This document shows, in pieces, positions 17,491 through 27,048 of a stretch of 64,000 bases of DNA (position 1 is the first letter of the stretch; every line of letters begins with the position of its first letter). The stretch covers positions 62,001 to 126,000 of the forward strand of contig CAMWUL010000001.1 in the NCBI GenBank assembly GCA_947177445.1, given 5' to 3'. This stretch comes from an uncultured Lachnospiraceae bacterium (GTDB lineage Bacteria > Bacillota > Clostridia > Lachnospirales > Lachnospiraceae). A model generated the notes under the pieces. That model was not told the DNA's origin. It saw nothing but the letters and a program-made list of their open reading frames with translations, and did not search any database. Position numbers and translations under genes: made by a program.

Positions 17491-19290
17491 TTATTTCGTA
17501 AGTTCTTCCAATTCCTCTATTACTTGTCCGAATACATCCAGCGCGTCCTGGATAGGCTGAGCGCTGGTCAGGTCCACACCGGCGATTTTCAGCAGTTCTA
17601 CCGGAGGCATGGAGCAGCCGCCGGAAAGGAACTTCCTGTAGCGCTCTACGGCAGGCGCGCCCTCTTTCAGAATGTTGTGGGCCACGGCTACGGCAGCCGA
17701 GAAGGAGGTGGCATACTGGTACACATAGAAATTGTAGTAGAAATGAGGAATTCTCGCCCATTCCACGCCAATCTCCGGATCGGACACCATATCCGGCCCA
17801 TAATACTTGCAGTTCAGGTCATAATAGACCTTTGTCAGCGCTTCTGCCGTCAGACTCTGCCCCTCCTCAGCCATCCTGTTGGTGACCATCTCATATTCCG
17901 CAAACATGGTCTGGCGGTACACGGTTCCCTTGAAGCTGTCCAGATAATGATTCAGCAGGAAAGCCCGTTCCTTCTTATCCGTGGTGTGGGCCAGCAGATA
18001 TTCCATCAGCAGAATCTCGTTGCAGGTGGAAGCCACTTCTGCCACGAAAATCCGGTAACCGGCGTACATGGGCGGCTGGCCATGGTTGGAATGCCAGGTG
18101 TGCATGGAATGGCCCAGCTCATGGATCAGGGTGAACAGATTGTCCATATTGCCTGTATAGTTCAGCAGGATATAGGGATAGCTGTCATAGGATCCGGTGG
18201 AGTAGGCGCCGCTGCGCTTGCCCTTATTCTCGTACACGTCAATCCAGCGGTTGGCAAAGCCTTCTTGAACTACTTGTATATAATCTTCTCCCAGAGGAGC
18301 CAGGGCCTTCAGGACCGTCTCTTTGGCTTCGGCAAAAGGAATCTCCTTGGAAACGCCGGCGATAATGGGGGTGTAGATGTCGTACATATGCAGTTCGTCC
18401 ACACCCAGCAGGCGTTTGCGCAGGCGCACATAGCGGTGCATCTTGTCCAGGTTCTGATTGACTGTATCGATCAGGTTACGATACACCTGAGAAGAGACAT
18501 TCACTCTGTTTACGGCCGCCTCCAGGGTATTTTCATAATGGCGTGCCCGGGCCTTGAAGATCAGCTGCTTTATATGGCCGCTGTAAATGCTGGCCAGGGT
18601 GTGGGAATACTGCTTGTAAACGCTGTAAAACTTTTCAAAGGTCTCCCTGCGGACCCGGCGGTCTGCCGATTCCTCCAGAGGCACAAAACGCCCCTGGGTG
18701 ATCTGCACCATCTCGCCGTTTTCATCCTCCACCTGGGGAAACGTCAGATCCGCATTGTTGAAGATGGCGTAGGTCCGGTTGGGATTACTGCAGATTTCGG
18801 AGGCATCAGCCAGCAGTTTTTCCATTTCCTTGGACAAGGTATGGGGCTTGAGGCGCAGGGTATCCTCTAAATCGATTCGATACTCCTCCAGCTCAGGACA
18901 TTGGCGATAGTAGTCCTCCAGCCGGGCGGCCTCCAGCTCCAGAATCTCAGGGGTGATAAAGGAAATATCGCTCCCAATGCCGGCTGTAATGCTGCTGAAG
19001 CGCTGGTTCATCTCCTGATGGGTGTCGTTGCCTGTATCCTGATCGCTGAGGCAGGATACATATACGCCCAGATGGTGCAGTTTGCGGTACAGGGCCGTCT
19101 GCTGGCGCAGCGTGTCAAGGAGGCTCCGGGCGCTTTCGCATACATGTCCTTCCTGATCAGCCAGTTTTTTGCCCATCTCCCGGGCCTGTTTCAAGTCCTC
19201 TTCCCAGCTTTCACGGTCAGCATACATCTTGCTTAAATCCCAAGTGTCCTCCGGGGCCACCTGGTCTCTTGCGGGTAATGTTTTTGCCAT
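17491..19290 (-). CDS. pepF: Oligoendopeptidase F (M3B metallopeptidase)
   Basis: 599 aa from the ATG at 19290 (MAKTLPARDQV) with AGAGAGGA eight bases upstream; the track start at 19368 adds an unsupported leader. PepF is a cytoplasmic zinc peptidase cleaving peptides of roughly 7-17 residues. The M3 active site HELGHSMH with the downstream Glu in FVAEVASTCNE is intact near residues 385-420, and the family start PEDTWDLSKMY is present. Length matches the usual 600 aa. It appears monocistronic. Confidence 0.97.
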   Translation of the reverse strand: MAKTLPARDQVAPEDTWDLSKMYADRESWEEDLKQAREMGKKLADQEGHVCESARSLLDTLRQQTALYRKLHHLGVYVSCLSDQDTGNDTHQEMNQRFSSITAGIGSDISFITPEILELEAARLEDYYRQCPELEEYRIDLEDTLRLKPHTLSKEMEKLLADASEICSNPNRTYAIFNNADLTFPQVEDENGEMVQITQGRFVPLEESADRRVRRETFEKFYSVYKQYSHTLASIYSGHIKQLIFKARARHYENTLEAAVNRVNVSSQVYRNLIDTVNQNLDKMHRYVRLRKRLLGVDELHMYDIYTPIIAGVSKEIPFAEAKETVLKALAPLGEDYIQVVQEGFANRWIDVYENKGKRSGAYSTGSYDSYPYILLNYTGNMDNLFTLIHELGHSMHTWHSNHGQPPMYAGYRIFVAEVASTCNEILLMEYLLAHTTDKKERAFLLNHYLDSFKGTVYRQTMFAEYEMVTNRMAEEGQSLTAEALTKVYYDLNCKYYGPDMVSDPEIGVEWARIPHFYYNFYVYQYATSFSAAVAVAHNILKEGAPAVERYRKFLSGGCSMPPVELLKIAGVDLTSAQPIQDALDVFGQVIEELEELTK

Positions 19291-19396
19291 GGCAATATCC
19301 TCTCTTCTATAGAATATTAAAAAAAGTTTTTCAGATATAGGATAACATACTTTGGCAGAATAAGCCATATTCTCCTGTGCATAGTTCTTTGCATAA

Positions 19397-21106
19397 TTAA
19401 GAATGTAAAGATATCACCCTGCAGGTCTTTTTATAACAGGCAATTCCATATTTGACAATATTTTTCATCCCGTTCTGCAGAAGGCGTGCGGTATATCCTT
19501 TTTCTTCAATCTGTGCCAGGGCGTCCCGGCATCCGGTCTCCAGATTTCCGTCATCCGGATATTTTATCTCGATTACAATACCAGTATCGCTTTCCTCGAT
19601 TTCTATCAGGATGTCGCTGAAGCCTTCTCCGGACTCCGCATTGGAACTGATGATCCAGTCCTCGCGGTGGCTCAGAAGACCCAGCAGTATGCCGTGGTAG
19701 AAATTCTCTTTCCTGTCTTTTCTGACGCCGGTATCACGGATGCTGATCGTCTTCTTCAGGTAATTGGTAAAGAGGATTTCAACAGTCCCTGCATCTGCCT
19801 GCTCAAATGCGGCGCAGAAAGCATCGAGCTTCGGAGTATCCCTGCGGGCTTCCTCCCGGAACCATTCATAGATCTGCTCTGCGAAGATTTCTCTGATCTC
19901 AAGGTTCGGTATCTTCAGCTGGAAGGTTCTGCCGTCAGAACTGCCGCACTGGGTCAGGTAGCCGGTGGTAAAGAGGATGCTCCAAAGATTGTCCATATCT
20001 TTATAAATGTCCCGGTAGGTGAGTTCCTGGTGGATTCTCTTGTTGATGGTTCCGCCGTTTATAAGGCATTCCAGTTCCCGTCTGGCCGCAGGGCCTGCCT
20101 TGGACAGAAATGTGCGGATGATGTCATTTCCGCTGGTATTGATCCAGAAAGCCCTGGGCGCCGCATACGGATCCGCGCGGAGCTTTGCGCAGTAATTAAT
20201 CACATCCCAGGGACAGTAGACATCCGTGTTTCCGAAGCGATACCCGTCGTACCATGTTTTGACCAGCTCATACTTGTCATCAAGGGAATAATAATGCAGC
20301 ATGTCCCTGACCTCAGTATCAGAAAAGCCGAAGTGTTCATCATATTCCACATCTGCAATAGACAGCACGCGGAGGTTGTTAATCCCGGTGAAAATACTCT
20401 CTTTTGCAATCCGCAGGCACCCGGTCAGCACTGCAAGGTGGAGGCTGCTGTTGCTCTTCAGAGCGCGGCTGAAAAGACTGCGGATTGAACTGACCATTTC
20501 CTCGTAATAACCGAAGTGCTGTGCCTTGTCTAAAGGGACGTCATACTCGTCTATCAGAATGATGGTTTTTTGATGAAAATGTTTTTGCAGAAGATTGGAC
20601 AAAGTCCACAGGCTGTCCATCAGGATTTCGTGAGACATTGTGAATCCCTGTCTGCCGGTCGAATCGATTGCGATCAGCTGATTATACCGGGCTTTTTCTT
20701 CCGCAGTAAGCCGGCTGCTTTCTTTCAGGAACTGAAAACGCATTGCCTCATTTCCTATGATTGACCGCAGCATGGAATATGCATGTTCATAGGTTCTGTC
20801 GCCGACATCCTTCAGGCTGATTGAGATGACGGGGTATTTCCCCATGTACTCATCGCAGAGGCTTTGCTCTTTTTGTATGGCGAGGCCGTCAAAAAGGCCG
20901 GCATCACATCCGTATTCGAAAAAATGTTTCAGCATGCTCATGTTGAGAGATTTTCCAAAACGTCTTGGGCGGGTAAAGAGATTTACTTCGCTCCAGTTGT
21001 CCAGTAATTCTTTGATCATCCCTGTCTTATCAACATAGTAAAACCCTTCTGTCCGGATTTTACTGAAATCATCAATGCCAATTGGCAATTTAACCATTTT
21101 ATTCAA
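19397..21106 (-). CDS. AAA-ATPase-like / PD-(D/E)XK nuclease-domain protein, copy 1
   Basis: 569 aa. The chosen start is TTG at 21106, nine bases after AAGGAG and aligned with the TTG of copy 2; the track uses TTG at 21112. The N-terminal AAA-ATPase-like domain (PF09820 type) begins LPIGIDDFSKIRTEG and YYVDKT, then carries RPRRFGKSLNMSML as the nucleotide-binding loop and IILIDEYDVPLDKA as Walker B. The C-terminus is a PDDEXK_9-like domain with FSDILIEI and IVIEIKYPDD (D...ExK). Such genes are multi-copy in anaerobic gut bacteria and of uncertain role. Bases 19425-20986 appear identical to copy 2, while the first 40 codons differ. Confidence 0.9.
   Translation of the reverse strand: MNKMVKLPIGIDDFSKIRTEGFYYVDKTGMIKELLDNWSEVNLFTRPRRFGKSLNMSMLKHFFEYGCDAGLFDGLAIQKEQSLCDEYMGKYPVISISLKDVGDRTYEHAYSMLRSIIGNEAMRFQFLKESSRLTAEEKARYNQLIAIDSTGRQGFTMSHEILMDSLWTLSNLLQKHFHQKTIILIDEYDVPLDKAQHFGYYEEMVSSIRSLFSRALKSNSSLHLAVLTGCLRIAKESIFTGINNLRVLSIADVEYDEHFGFSDTEVRDMLHYYSLDDKYELVKTWYDGYRFGNTDVYCPWDVINYCAKLRADPYAAPRAFWINTSGNDIIRTFLSKAGPAARRELECLINGGTINKRIHQELTYRDIYKDMDNLWSILFTTGYLTQCGSSDGRTFQLKIPNLEIREIFAEQIYEWFREEARRDTPKLDAFCAAFEQADAGTVEILFTNYLKKTISIRDTGVRKDRKENFYHGILLGLLSHREDWIISSNAESGEGFSDILIEIEESDTGIVIEIKYPDDGNLETGCRDALAQIEEKGYTARLLQNGMKNIVKYGIACYKKTCRVISLHS
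19425..20986. repeat. 1.56-kb direct repeat, unit 1
   Basis: By line-by-line reading, 19425-20986 matches 21185-22746 with no difference noticed, at an offset of 1760 bp. Outside this block the two genes are clearly related but diverged at their 5' ends. Confidence 0.9.
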
Positions 21107-21159
21107 ATACAATATCTCCTTTCAAGAAACAGATTTTTCAATATATGGTTCAAGGCTTG

Positions 21160-22866
21160 TTACCTTTGAACAGTTATCTTACAAGTCTTTTTATAACAGG
21201 CAATTCCATATTTGACAATATTTTTCATCCCGTTCTGCAGAAGGCGTGCGGTATATCCTTTTTCTTCAATCTGTGCCAGGGCGTCCCGGCATCCGGTCTC
21301 CAGATTTCCGTCATCCGGATATTTTATCTCGATTACAATACCAGTATCGCTTTCCTCGATTTCTATCAGGATGTCGCTGAAGCCTTCTCCGGACTCCGCA
21401 TTGGAACTGATGATCCAGTCCTCGCGGTGGCTCAGAAGACCCAGCAGTATGCCGTGGTAGAAATTCTCTTTCCTGTCTTTTCTGACGCCGGTATCACGGA
21501 TGCTGATCGTCTTCTTCAGGTAATTGGTAAAGAGGATTTCAACAGTCCCTGCATCTGCCTGCTCAAATGCGGCGCAGAAAGCATCGAGCTTCGGAGTATC
21601 CCTGCGGGCTTCCTCCCGGAACCATTCATAGATCTGCTCTGCGAAGATTTCTCTGATCTCAAGGTTCGGTATCTTCAGCTGGAAGGTTCTGCCGTCAGAA
21701 CTGCCGCACTGGGTCAGGTAGCCGGTGGTAAAGAGGATGCTCCAAAGATTGTCCATATCTTTATAAATGTCCCGGTAGGTGAGTTCCTGGTGGATTCTCT
21801 TGTTGATGGTTCCGCCGTTTATAAGGCATTCCAGTTCCCGTCTGGCCGCAGGGCCTGCCTTGGACAGAAATGTGCGGATGATGTCATTTCCGCTGGTATT
21901 GATCCAGAAAGCCCTGGGCGCCGCATACGGATCCGCGCGGAGCTTTGCGCAGTAATTAATCACATCCCAGGGACAGTAGACATCCGTGTTTCCGAAGCGA
22001 TACCCGTCGTACCATGTTTTGACCAGCTCATACTTGTCATCAAGGGAATAATAATGCAGCATGTCCCTGACCTCAGTATCAGAAAAGCCGAAGTGTTCAT
22101 CATATTCCACATCTGCAATAGACAGCACGCGGAGGTTGTTAATCCCGGTGAAAATACTCTCTTTTGCAATCCGCAGGCACCCGGTCAGCACTGCAAGGTG
22201 GAGGCTGCTGTTGCTCTTCAGAGCGCGGCTGAAAAGACTGCGGATTGAACTGACCATTTCCTCGTAATAACCGAAGTGCTGTGCCTTGTCTAAAGGGACG
22301 TCATACTCGTCTATCAGAATGATGGTTTTTTGATGAAAATGTTTTTGCAGAAGATTGGACAAAGTCCACAGGCTGTCCATCAGGATTTCGTGAGACATTG
22401 TGAATCCCTGTCTGCCGGTCGAATCGATTGCGATCAGCTGATTATACCGGGCTTTTTCTTCCGCAGTAAGCCGGCTGCTTTCTTTCAGGAACTGAAAACG
22501 CATTGCCTCATTTCCTATGATTGACCGCAGCATGGAATATGCATGTTCATAGGTTCTGTCGCCGACATCCTTCAGGCTGATTGAGATGACGGGGTATTTC
22601 CCCATGTACTCATCGCAGAGGCTTTGCTCTTTTTGTATGGCGAGGCCGTCAAAAAGGCCGGCATCACATCCGTATTCGAAAAAATGTTTCAGCATGCTCA
22701 TGTTGAGAGATTTTCCAAAACGTCTTGGGCGGGTAAAGAGATTTACCTTTGCCCTGTTATTCAGAAGTTCACGGATGAGTCCTGTTTTATCAACATAATA
22801 GAATCCTTCTGTGCGGATTTCCTCAAAATCTTCAATGCCAATAGGCAGTTTTATATTTTTTTCCAA
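21160..22866 (-). CDS. AAA-ATPase-like / PD-(D/E)XK nuclease-domain protein, copy 2
   Basis: 568 aa from TTG at 22866, ten bases behind AAGGAG (the track uses an upstream codon at 22905). Domain order and catalytic motifs are the same as in copy 1, whose sequence is shared from about codon 41 to near the end. The N-terminus (LEKNIKLPIGIEDFEEI) and the last residues (CKITVQR against CRVISLHS) differ. The two genes are in tandem, 53 bases apart, on one strand. Their plus-strand ORFs in the track are antisense shadows. Confidence 0.9.
   Translation of the reverse strand: MEKNIKLPIGIEDFEEIRTEGFYYVDKTGLIRELLNNRAKVNLFTRPRRFGKSLNMSMLKHFFEYGCDAGLFDGLAIQKEQSLCDEYMGKYPVISISLKDVGDRTYEHAYSMLRSIIGNEAMRFQFLKESSRLTAEEKARYNQLIAIDSTGRQGFTMSHEILMDSLWTLSNLLQKHFHQKTIILIDEYDVPLDKAQHFGYYEEMVSSIRSLFSRALKSNSSLHLAVLTGCLRIAKESIFTGINNLRVLSIADVEYDEHFGFSDTEVRDMLHYYSLDDKYELVKTWYDGYRFGNTDVYCPWDVINYCAKLRADPYAAPRAFWINTSGNDIIRTFLSKAGPAARRELECLINGGTINKRIHQELTYRDIYKDMDNLWSILFTTGYLTQCGSSDGRTFQLKIPNLEIREIFAEQIYEWFREEARRDTPKLDAFCAAFEQADAGTVEILFTNYLKKTISIRDTGVRKDRKENFYHGILLGLLSHREDWIISSNAESGEGFSDILIEIEESDTGIVIEIKYPDDGNLETGCRDALAQIEEKGYTARLLQNGMKNIVKYGIACYKKTCKITVQR
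21185..22746. repeat. 1.56-kb direct repeat, unit 2
   Basis: Second copy of the repeat. The match stops abruptly at ATTTAC (20981-20986 / 22741-22746), after which the sequences differ at many positions while still encoding related N-termini. Confidence 0.9.
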
Positions 22867-23053
22867 TGTAAGCACTCTCCTTTCAGGGTAAGCCCTTTCC
22901 TGCAAAAGGACAATTGCCCTCCTGACTTAAGCATTGATGTAGCAGCGAAAACAACTGACTTTCATGTTTATATCCTACTATGCAAAGTGGGTTTTATCAA
23001 GCTGAAAAGTAAATCCTGCGGGCGCATTTTTTGTAACTTGGCGTCGAACTCCA

Positions 23054-23107
23054 TTGACTATCATTGTCTAACGTGGTAGACTATATATGGAGTCTAACAG
23101 TGTAGAC
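23054..23107 (+). promoter_or_regulatory. BlaI-type promoter with two operators
   Basis: A -35 TTGACT (23054-23059) and a -10 TAGACT (23077-23082) are 17 bp apart. Two near-identical palindromes, GTCTAACGTGGTAGAC (23066-23081) and GTCTAACAGTGTAGAC (23092-23107), overlap the -10 box and the likely start site. They match the TACA/TGTA style of BlaI/MecI operators and imply autorepression of the blaI-M56 operon. Confidence 0.8.
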
Positions 23108-23122
23108 AAGGAGGGACTGAGG

Positions 23123-23494
23123 ATGGAGATTCCGAAAATCCACGAAAGCGAATATCGTTTCTGTCTGATTATGTGGGAGCATGAGCCTGTAACTGCCGCC
23201 ATGCTTGTAAAGCTGTGTCAGGAGCAGCTGGGTTGGAAAAGGACAACTACATATACTGTCATCAAGCGCCTTGGGGAACGCGGGGTGCTGAAAAATGAGA
23301 ATGGCACAGTAACTTCCCTCGTTTCCAGGGACAAGGCACAGGCATACGAGATTGACGAACTGGTTGAGAAAAAGTTTCAGGGCTCGCTTCCTGCCTTTAT
23401 CGCTGCCTTCACAAAACGTCAGGATATGTCCGAGGCCGAGCTTGACGAAGTGCAGCATATGATTGACCGAATCAGGAAAGGAGGTCTGCAATGA
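23123..23494 (+). CDS. blaI: BlaI/MecI family transcriptional repressor
   Basis: 123 aa from the ATG at 23123 behind AAGGAGG; the track start at 23087 lies inside the operator region. A winged helix-turn-helix (about 10-75; KRTTTYTVIKRLGERG is the recognition region) is followed by a C-terminal dimerisation helix. BlaI dimers bind palindromic operators and are released by cleavage when the partner M56 sensor is activated. It overlaps the next gene by ATGA (23491-23494), showing tight coupling to its sensor. Confidence 0.95.
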   Translation: MEIPKIHESEYRFCLIMWEHEPVTAAMLVKLCQEQLGWKRTTTYTVIKRLGERGVLKNENGTVTSLVSRDKAQAYEIDELVEKKFQGSLPAFIAAFTKRQDMSEAELDEVQHMIDRIRKGGLQ

Positions 23495-26208
23495 ACGAAA
23501 TCTTTTTGAAAATCGTCAACATGAGCATATCAGCAAGCTGGCTTGTCCTGGCTGTTCTGCTGCTCCGGTTCGTATTTAAGAAAGCGCCCAGGTGGATCAA
23601 TGTTCTGCTCTGGGGCATCGTAGCGGTGCGGCTGCTTTTCCCGTTCTCCATCGAGAGCGCGCTGAGCCTAATTCCCAGTGCAGAAACAATAAGCCCAAGT
23701 TTCATAACGGATAAAGAACCGTCCGTTCAGACAGGTATTCCCGCTCTCAATCGTGTTATCAATCCTGTGATCGGCGGTTCTCTTGCCCCCGCTCCGGGTG
23801 CCAGTGCCAATCCGCTTCAGATTTGGATAGCTGTTCTGGGTATGGTCTGGGTGATCGGCGCAGCTGCACTTCTCCTGTTTACTGCAGTCAGCTATTGGCG
23901 CCTGCGTCGCAGCGTCCGCGAAGCTGTCCTACTGCGGGATAACATCTTTCAGAGCGAAAATGTTGGCTCTCCCTTTGTGCTGGGTGTCATCAGGCCGAAA
24001 ATATATCTTCCTTATAGACTGGACGGGCAGGAGCTGGATCATGTGGTTGCCCATGAACAGGTCCACATTCGCCGCAGAGATCACTGGTGGAAACCCCTTG
24101 GCTTCCTCCTGCTGACAATTCATTGGTTCAATCCTCTGATGTGGCTGGCCTATGTACTGCTGTGCCGTGACATTGAACTTGCCTGTGATGAAAAAGTCAT
24201 AAAGGAGCTTGACAACGGGCAAAGGGCTGATTATACCCAGACACTTGTTGCCTGCAGTGTCAGCCGCTCCATGATAGCCGCCTGTCCTCTGGCCTTTGGC
24301 GAGGTTGGTGTAAAGGAACGCGTGAAGTCCGTGATGAGCTATAAGAAACCCGCTTTTCGGATCATCGTTGCGGCTGTCATTGCGTGTATGGTCGTTGCAG
24401 TCTGTTTTCTGACCAATCCGGTCCGCTTTCGGTTCGACGAAACAAGCCACACCATCGTTTCTGCCAGCTATTTCGATTTCAGAGCTGATGAGGATCCACC
24501 TGCTGCTGAAATGAATTCTGCACAGCTCAGTGAACTGAGCTCCCGGCTGGCGGAGGTAAAAAATACCAGGGGCAGCGATAAATATGCCGGATTAACGCCG
24601 GGATACCAAATCAGCGCTCTTCTGCAGGATGGCACATACATCCGGATCAGCGGGTACTCATTAGCTGATAAGGATATGGTGGATATTGAGTGGAACGGCG
24701 AACGGTATGTGGTAAATGACAGCGATTTCCGGGACTATTTGAGCCGGGTCTGCGAAGGCAAAGATATTCCTGCTTCTGGCGGCGCAGCAGCCGAAAAAAC
24801 ATATGTCTATGAAAACGAAGGCATCCTGGGCAGTTTTGCGATCACCCTCTATGAAGACGGATCCTTCACTTATTCTGAGGGAATTGCAAGCAGCTATATT
24901 GGAAGGGGCGCGTGGACACAAGATGGTGATACCATTACCCTTACCGACATCGAAACGGCCGGTTATACACGCATAAACCACTTCAGGATAGATGGTGAGG
25001 ATCTTGTGTTTCTTACAGAGGATTCCTCAAATTTCATCTATGTCAAGGTTCAGAATGGCGAACGTTTTATCTGTATCGGCGAGGCGCCCCGGCCTGACAG
25101 CGGCGCAGACGTTCCGGAGGAAATCCAGACAGGCAGAAAACTGACCCTTGACGATGTGATTGCCCTGTCAAAAAAGGGATATGATCTCTCCTGGGATGAT
25201 TTTGCGGAATATTCCTGTTATGAGACAGGCTCCGGCTTATATATCCGGGTGTACGAAATCAATGAATTATTTGAACTTTGGATTGGAGGCGGCAGCCCCG
25301 GCGGCACCCCGATGTATATTTATCTGGCTTTGGCTGATGACACCGACACAAGGATCGATATTCGTGACGGAGGCGTTGAGGAATTTATTTCAAAGGATCA
25401 TTCCCAAGTCCTGTTGGAGAAGGCAATTAACACTGCAATTCTTAGCAGCAATAAGCCCTCTGAGCCGGATGGGTTGTTCCGCTGTGCCAGCTTTGTTTTG
25501 CTGAAGACGGAGGAACTGTGCATCGACAGTGAACCTCCCACCCCCATGCAGGTGACTGTTTACGGCATTGCACTGTATCAGACTTATGGGTTTTCAGGGG
25601 ACACCTTCTACGATGCCGGCGGCAGTCATATTCCAACTGCCATCACCTTTGAAGTGGCAGATGGCGGATATGAGATGAAGGAGTATTGGATTCCACGTGA
25701 CGGCTCTTATTATGCACCGGATATTCGTGATAAGTTCCCCGACGATATTGAGGACGAAGCAATGAATACACAGAACTATATCCTCGCTCAGATTCAGGAC
25801 TGCTACGACCAGGCAATACGATATGGCGGCATTGATACGGACTCTGCCGTAGAGCATCTGTTTGAGGTGATCGAATCCTCTCCTGCGGCATCCTCCGTAC
25901 CTGCCGACTATATCAATGCGCATCCCATTGAGTACCGGGAATTGACCTTCTACGGAGGTTACACACTGCGGTACATATTCTCCAGGTTTTTGGAGGGCGG
26001 ACAGACCGGACTGCGCGGCCATCTGATGAGGGCTGTCTTAGACGAGCTTGCGCCGGAGGCTCAGCTTCGGCTTGATGCAGCAACCGGGCAGGAATATTTT
26101 GACCAGTGGAAAGCCGGTGCCATTCGGGTAAGCGAACAGCATGACATGGAATGGATCAGGGAGAACCAGCCTGCCATTTATCTTCTTCTCCAGATGATCA
26201 ATGAATAA
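23491..26208 (+). CDS. BlaR1-like M56 membrane metallopeptidase with a large unusual C-terminal region
   Basis: 905 aa. The N-terminal third has BlaR1-type membrane helices (about 12-30, 37-55, 115-135, and a fourth near 295-310). It carries the zinc site HEQVH (about 188-192), with the following Glu in LACDEKVI. Known family members sense a signal outside and cleave the BlaI repressor. Here the outer region, about 590 residues, does not show the SxxK/KTG pattern of a penicillin-binding sensor. Instead it contains beta-rich segments such as GSFAITLYEDGSFTYSEG and a stretch with DDVIALSKKGYDLSWDDF. The signal is therefore probably not a beta-lactam. It is encoded in an operon with blaI. Confidence 0.88.
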   Translation: MNEIFLKIVNMSISASWLVLAVLLLRFVFKKAPRWINVLLWGIVAVRLLFPFSIESALSLIPSAETISPSFITDKEPSVQTGIPALNRVINPVIGGSLAPAPGASANPLQIWIAVLGMVWVIGAAALLLFTAVSYWRLRRSVREAVLLRDNIFQSENVGSPFVLGVIRPKIYLPYRLDGQELDHVVAHEQVHIRRRDHWWKPLGFLLLTIHWFNPLMWLAYVLLCRDIELACDEKVIKELDNGQRADYTQTLVACSVSRSMIAACPLAFGEVGVKERVKSVMSYKKPAFRIIVAAVIACMVVAVCFLTNPVRFRFDETSHTIVSASYFDFRADEDPPAAEMNSAQLSELSSRLAEVKNTRGSDKYAGLTPGYQISALLQDGTYIRISGYSLADKDMVDIEWNGERYVVNDSDFRDYLSRVCEGKDIPASGGAAAEKTYVYENEGILGSFAITLYEDGSFTYSEGIASSYIGRGAWTQDGDTITLTDIETAGYTRINHFRIDGEDLVFLTEDSSNFIYVKVQNGERFICIGEAPRPDSGADVPEEIQTGRKLTLDDVIALSKKGYDLSWDDFAEYSCYETGSGLYIRVYEINELFELWIGGGSPGGTPMYIYLALADDTDTRIDIRDGGVEEFISKDHSQVLLEKAINTAILSSNKPSEPDGLFRCASFVLLKTEELCIDSEPPTPMQVTVYGIALYQTYGFSGDTFYDAGGSHIPTAITFEVADGGYEMKEYWIPRDGSYYAPDIRDKFPDDIEDEAMNTQNYILAQIQDCYDQAIRYGGIDTDSAVEHLFEVIESSPAASSVPADYINAHPIEYRELTFYGGYTLRYIFSRFLEGGQTGLRGHLMRAVLDELAPEAQLRLDAATGQEYFDQWKAGAIRVSEQHDMEWIRENQPAIYLLLQMINE

Positions 26209-26260
26209 CCGGCATATGAGATTCGCCTCATTTAGAAGTCGGAAAAATGCTGCAGCGGTT

Positions 26261-26281
26261 CAGGCCGGAGAACCCGGCCTG
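26261..26281. terminator. GC-rich hairpin after the M56 gene
   Basis: CAGGCCGG pairs with CCGGCCTG around a short AGAAC loop. There is no U-tract afterwards, so it is a weak candidate terminator or simply a transcript-stabilising stem. Confidence 0.35.
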
Positions 26282-26379
26282 CTCCATCGCCGCGCAGACC
26301 TATTGATTGGATGCCCGGAAAAGCGTATAATGGTATCATGTTGGGATTCCAGGAATCAGAAAGAAAGGATAACAAAGTC

Positions 26380-27024
26380 ATGGAACATTATATTGTATAC
26401 TGGCCCCAGGATGTGGTGAACGCCCTGAAAAAAGCAAAGGACGAGGGACCAATCAAAGTCGTTTACGGAAGCATCCACAGCCGCATGCCCTCCATCGCAT
26501 CCGTCAGAAAAGGGGACATCATCTACCCTGTCAGCCTGATTAAAAATCAGTTCTACGTGATGGCGAGGCTGCCTGTGGAGCACAAAGAGCAGGCTTTCGA
26601 CTATTGCATGCGGGAGCTGGGCACACAGCACAGCGCACTGATCCCGGACGGCATTGTCATGGAGTGCAGGGATGCCGGCGGCGGGATCTACTATTGGACC
26701 AGTGACTGTGAAAGCTACCGTGACAGGGAATCCGTTCCGAAAGGAATGCAGATCATTTCCCTCAGCGAACAGGTGGAAAAGCCTCACCAGGCGCACCAGG
26801 AACCGTTTAACTGCTGCTCGAAACATGCCGCATGGGGAACCGGGGGATCCTCCATCTGCCCCAGGCCGCTTCCGGCGGAACTTGTGCCGGAGCTGAGGTT
26901 CGGGCCTAAGGGCAAGGAGCGTCCCCTTACGTTCCGCAGGGACGGCACAGTACTTCCCAGCAGCCTCACTTCCACACGCCGCATGACTGCAGAGACGGCT
27001 GAGATATTTGAGAGGCTTTTTTAA
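26380..27024 (+). CDS. Hypothetical protein
   Basis: 214 aa from the ATG at 26380 with AAAGGA ten bases upstream; the track start at 26311 is unlikely. I do not recognise the family. The N-terminal half has alternating beta strands (IVYWPQDVV, GDIIYPVSL, QFYVMARL), vaguely like a PUA/EVE fold. A Cys pair follows (NCCSKHAAWG), then GSSICPRPLP, and a polar C-terminus. No signal peptide or membrane segment is seen. It is convergent with the GH2 gene (25 bases apart). Confidence 0.65.
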   Translation: MEHYIVYWPQDVVNALKKAKDEGPIKVVYGSIHSRMPSIASVRKGDIIYPVSLIKNQFYVMARLPVEHKEQAFDYCMRELGTQHSALIPDGIVMECRDAGGGIYYWTSDCESYRDRESVPKGMQIISLSEQVEKPHQAHQEPFNCCSKHAAWGTGGSSICPRPLPAELVPELRFGPKGKERPLTFRRDGTVLPSSLTSTRRMTAETAEIFERLF

Positions 27025-27048
27025 CATAGCGTCTGCAGGCTTATACAC

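Noticed and set aside
17488-18870. 460-aa plus-strand ORF opposite pepF
   Set aside because: It is a frame shadow of the high-GC pepF coding sequence, with no start signal and no family features.
21145-22248. Long plus-strand ORFs (367 and 273 aa) opposite the AAA-ATPase genes
   Set aside because: They are antisense to well-conserved genes, repeat exactly with the duplicated block, and show no recognisable domain.
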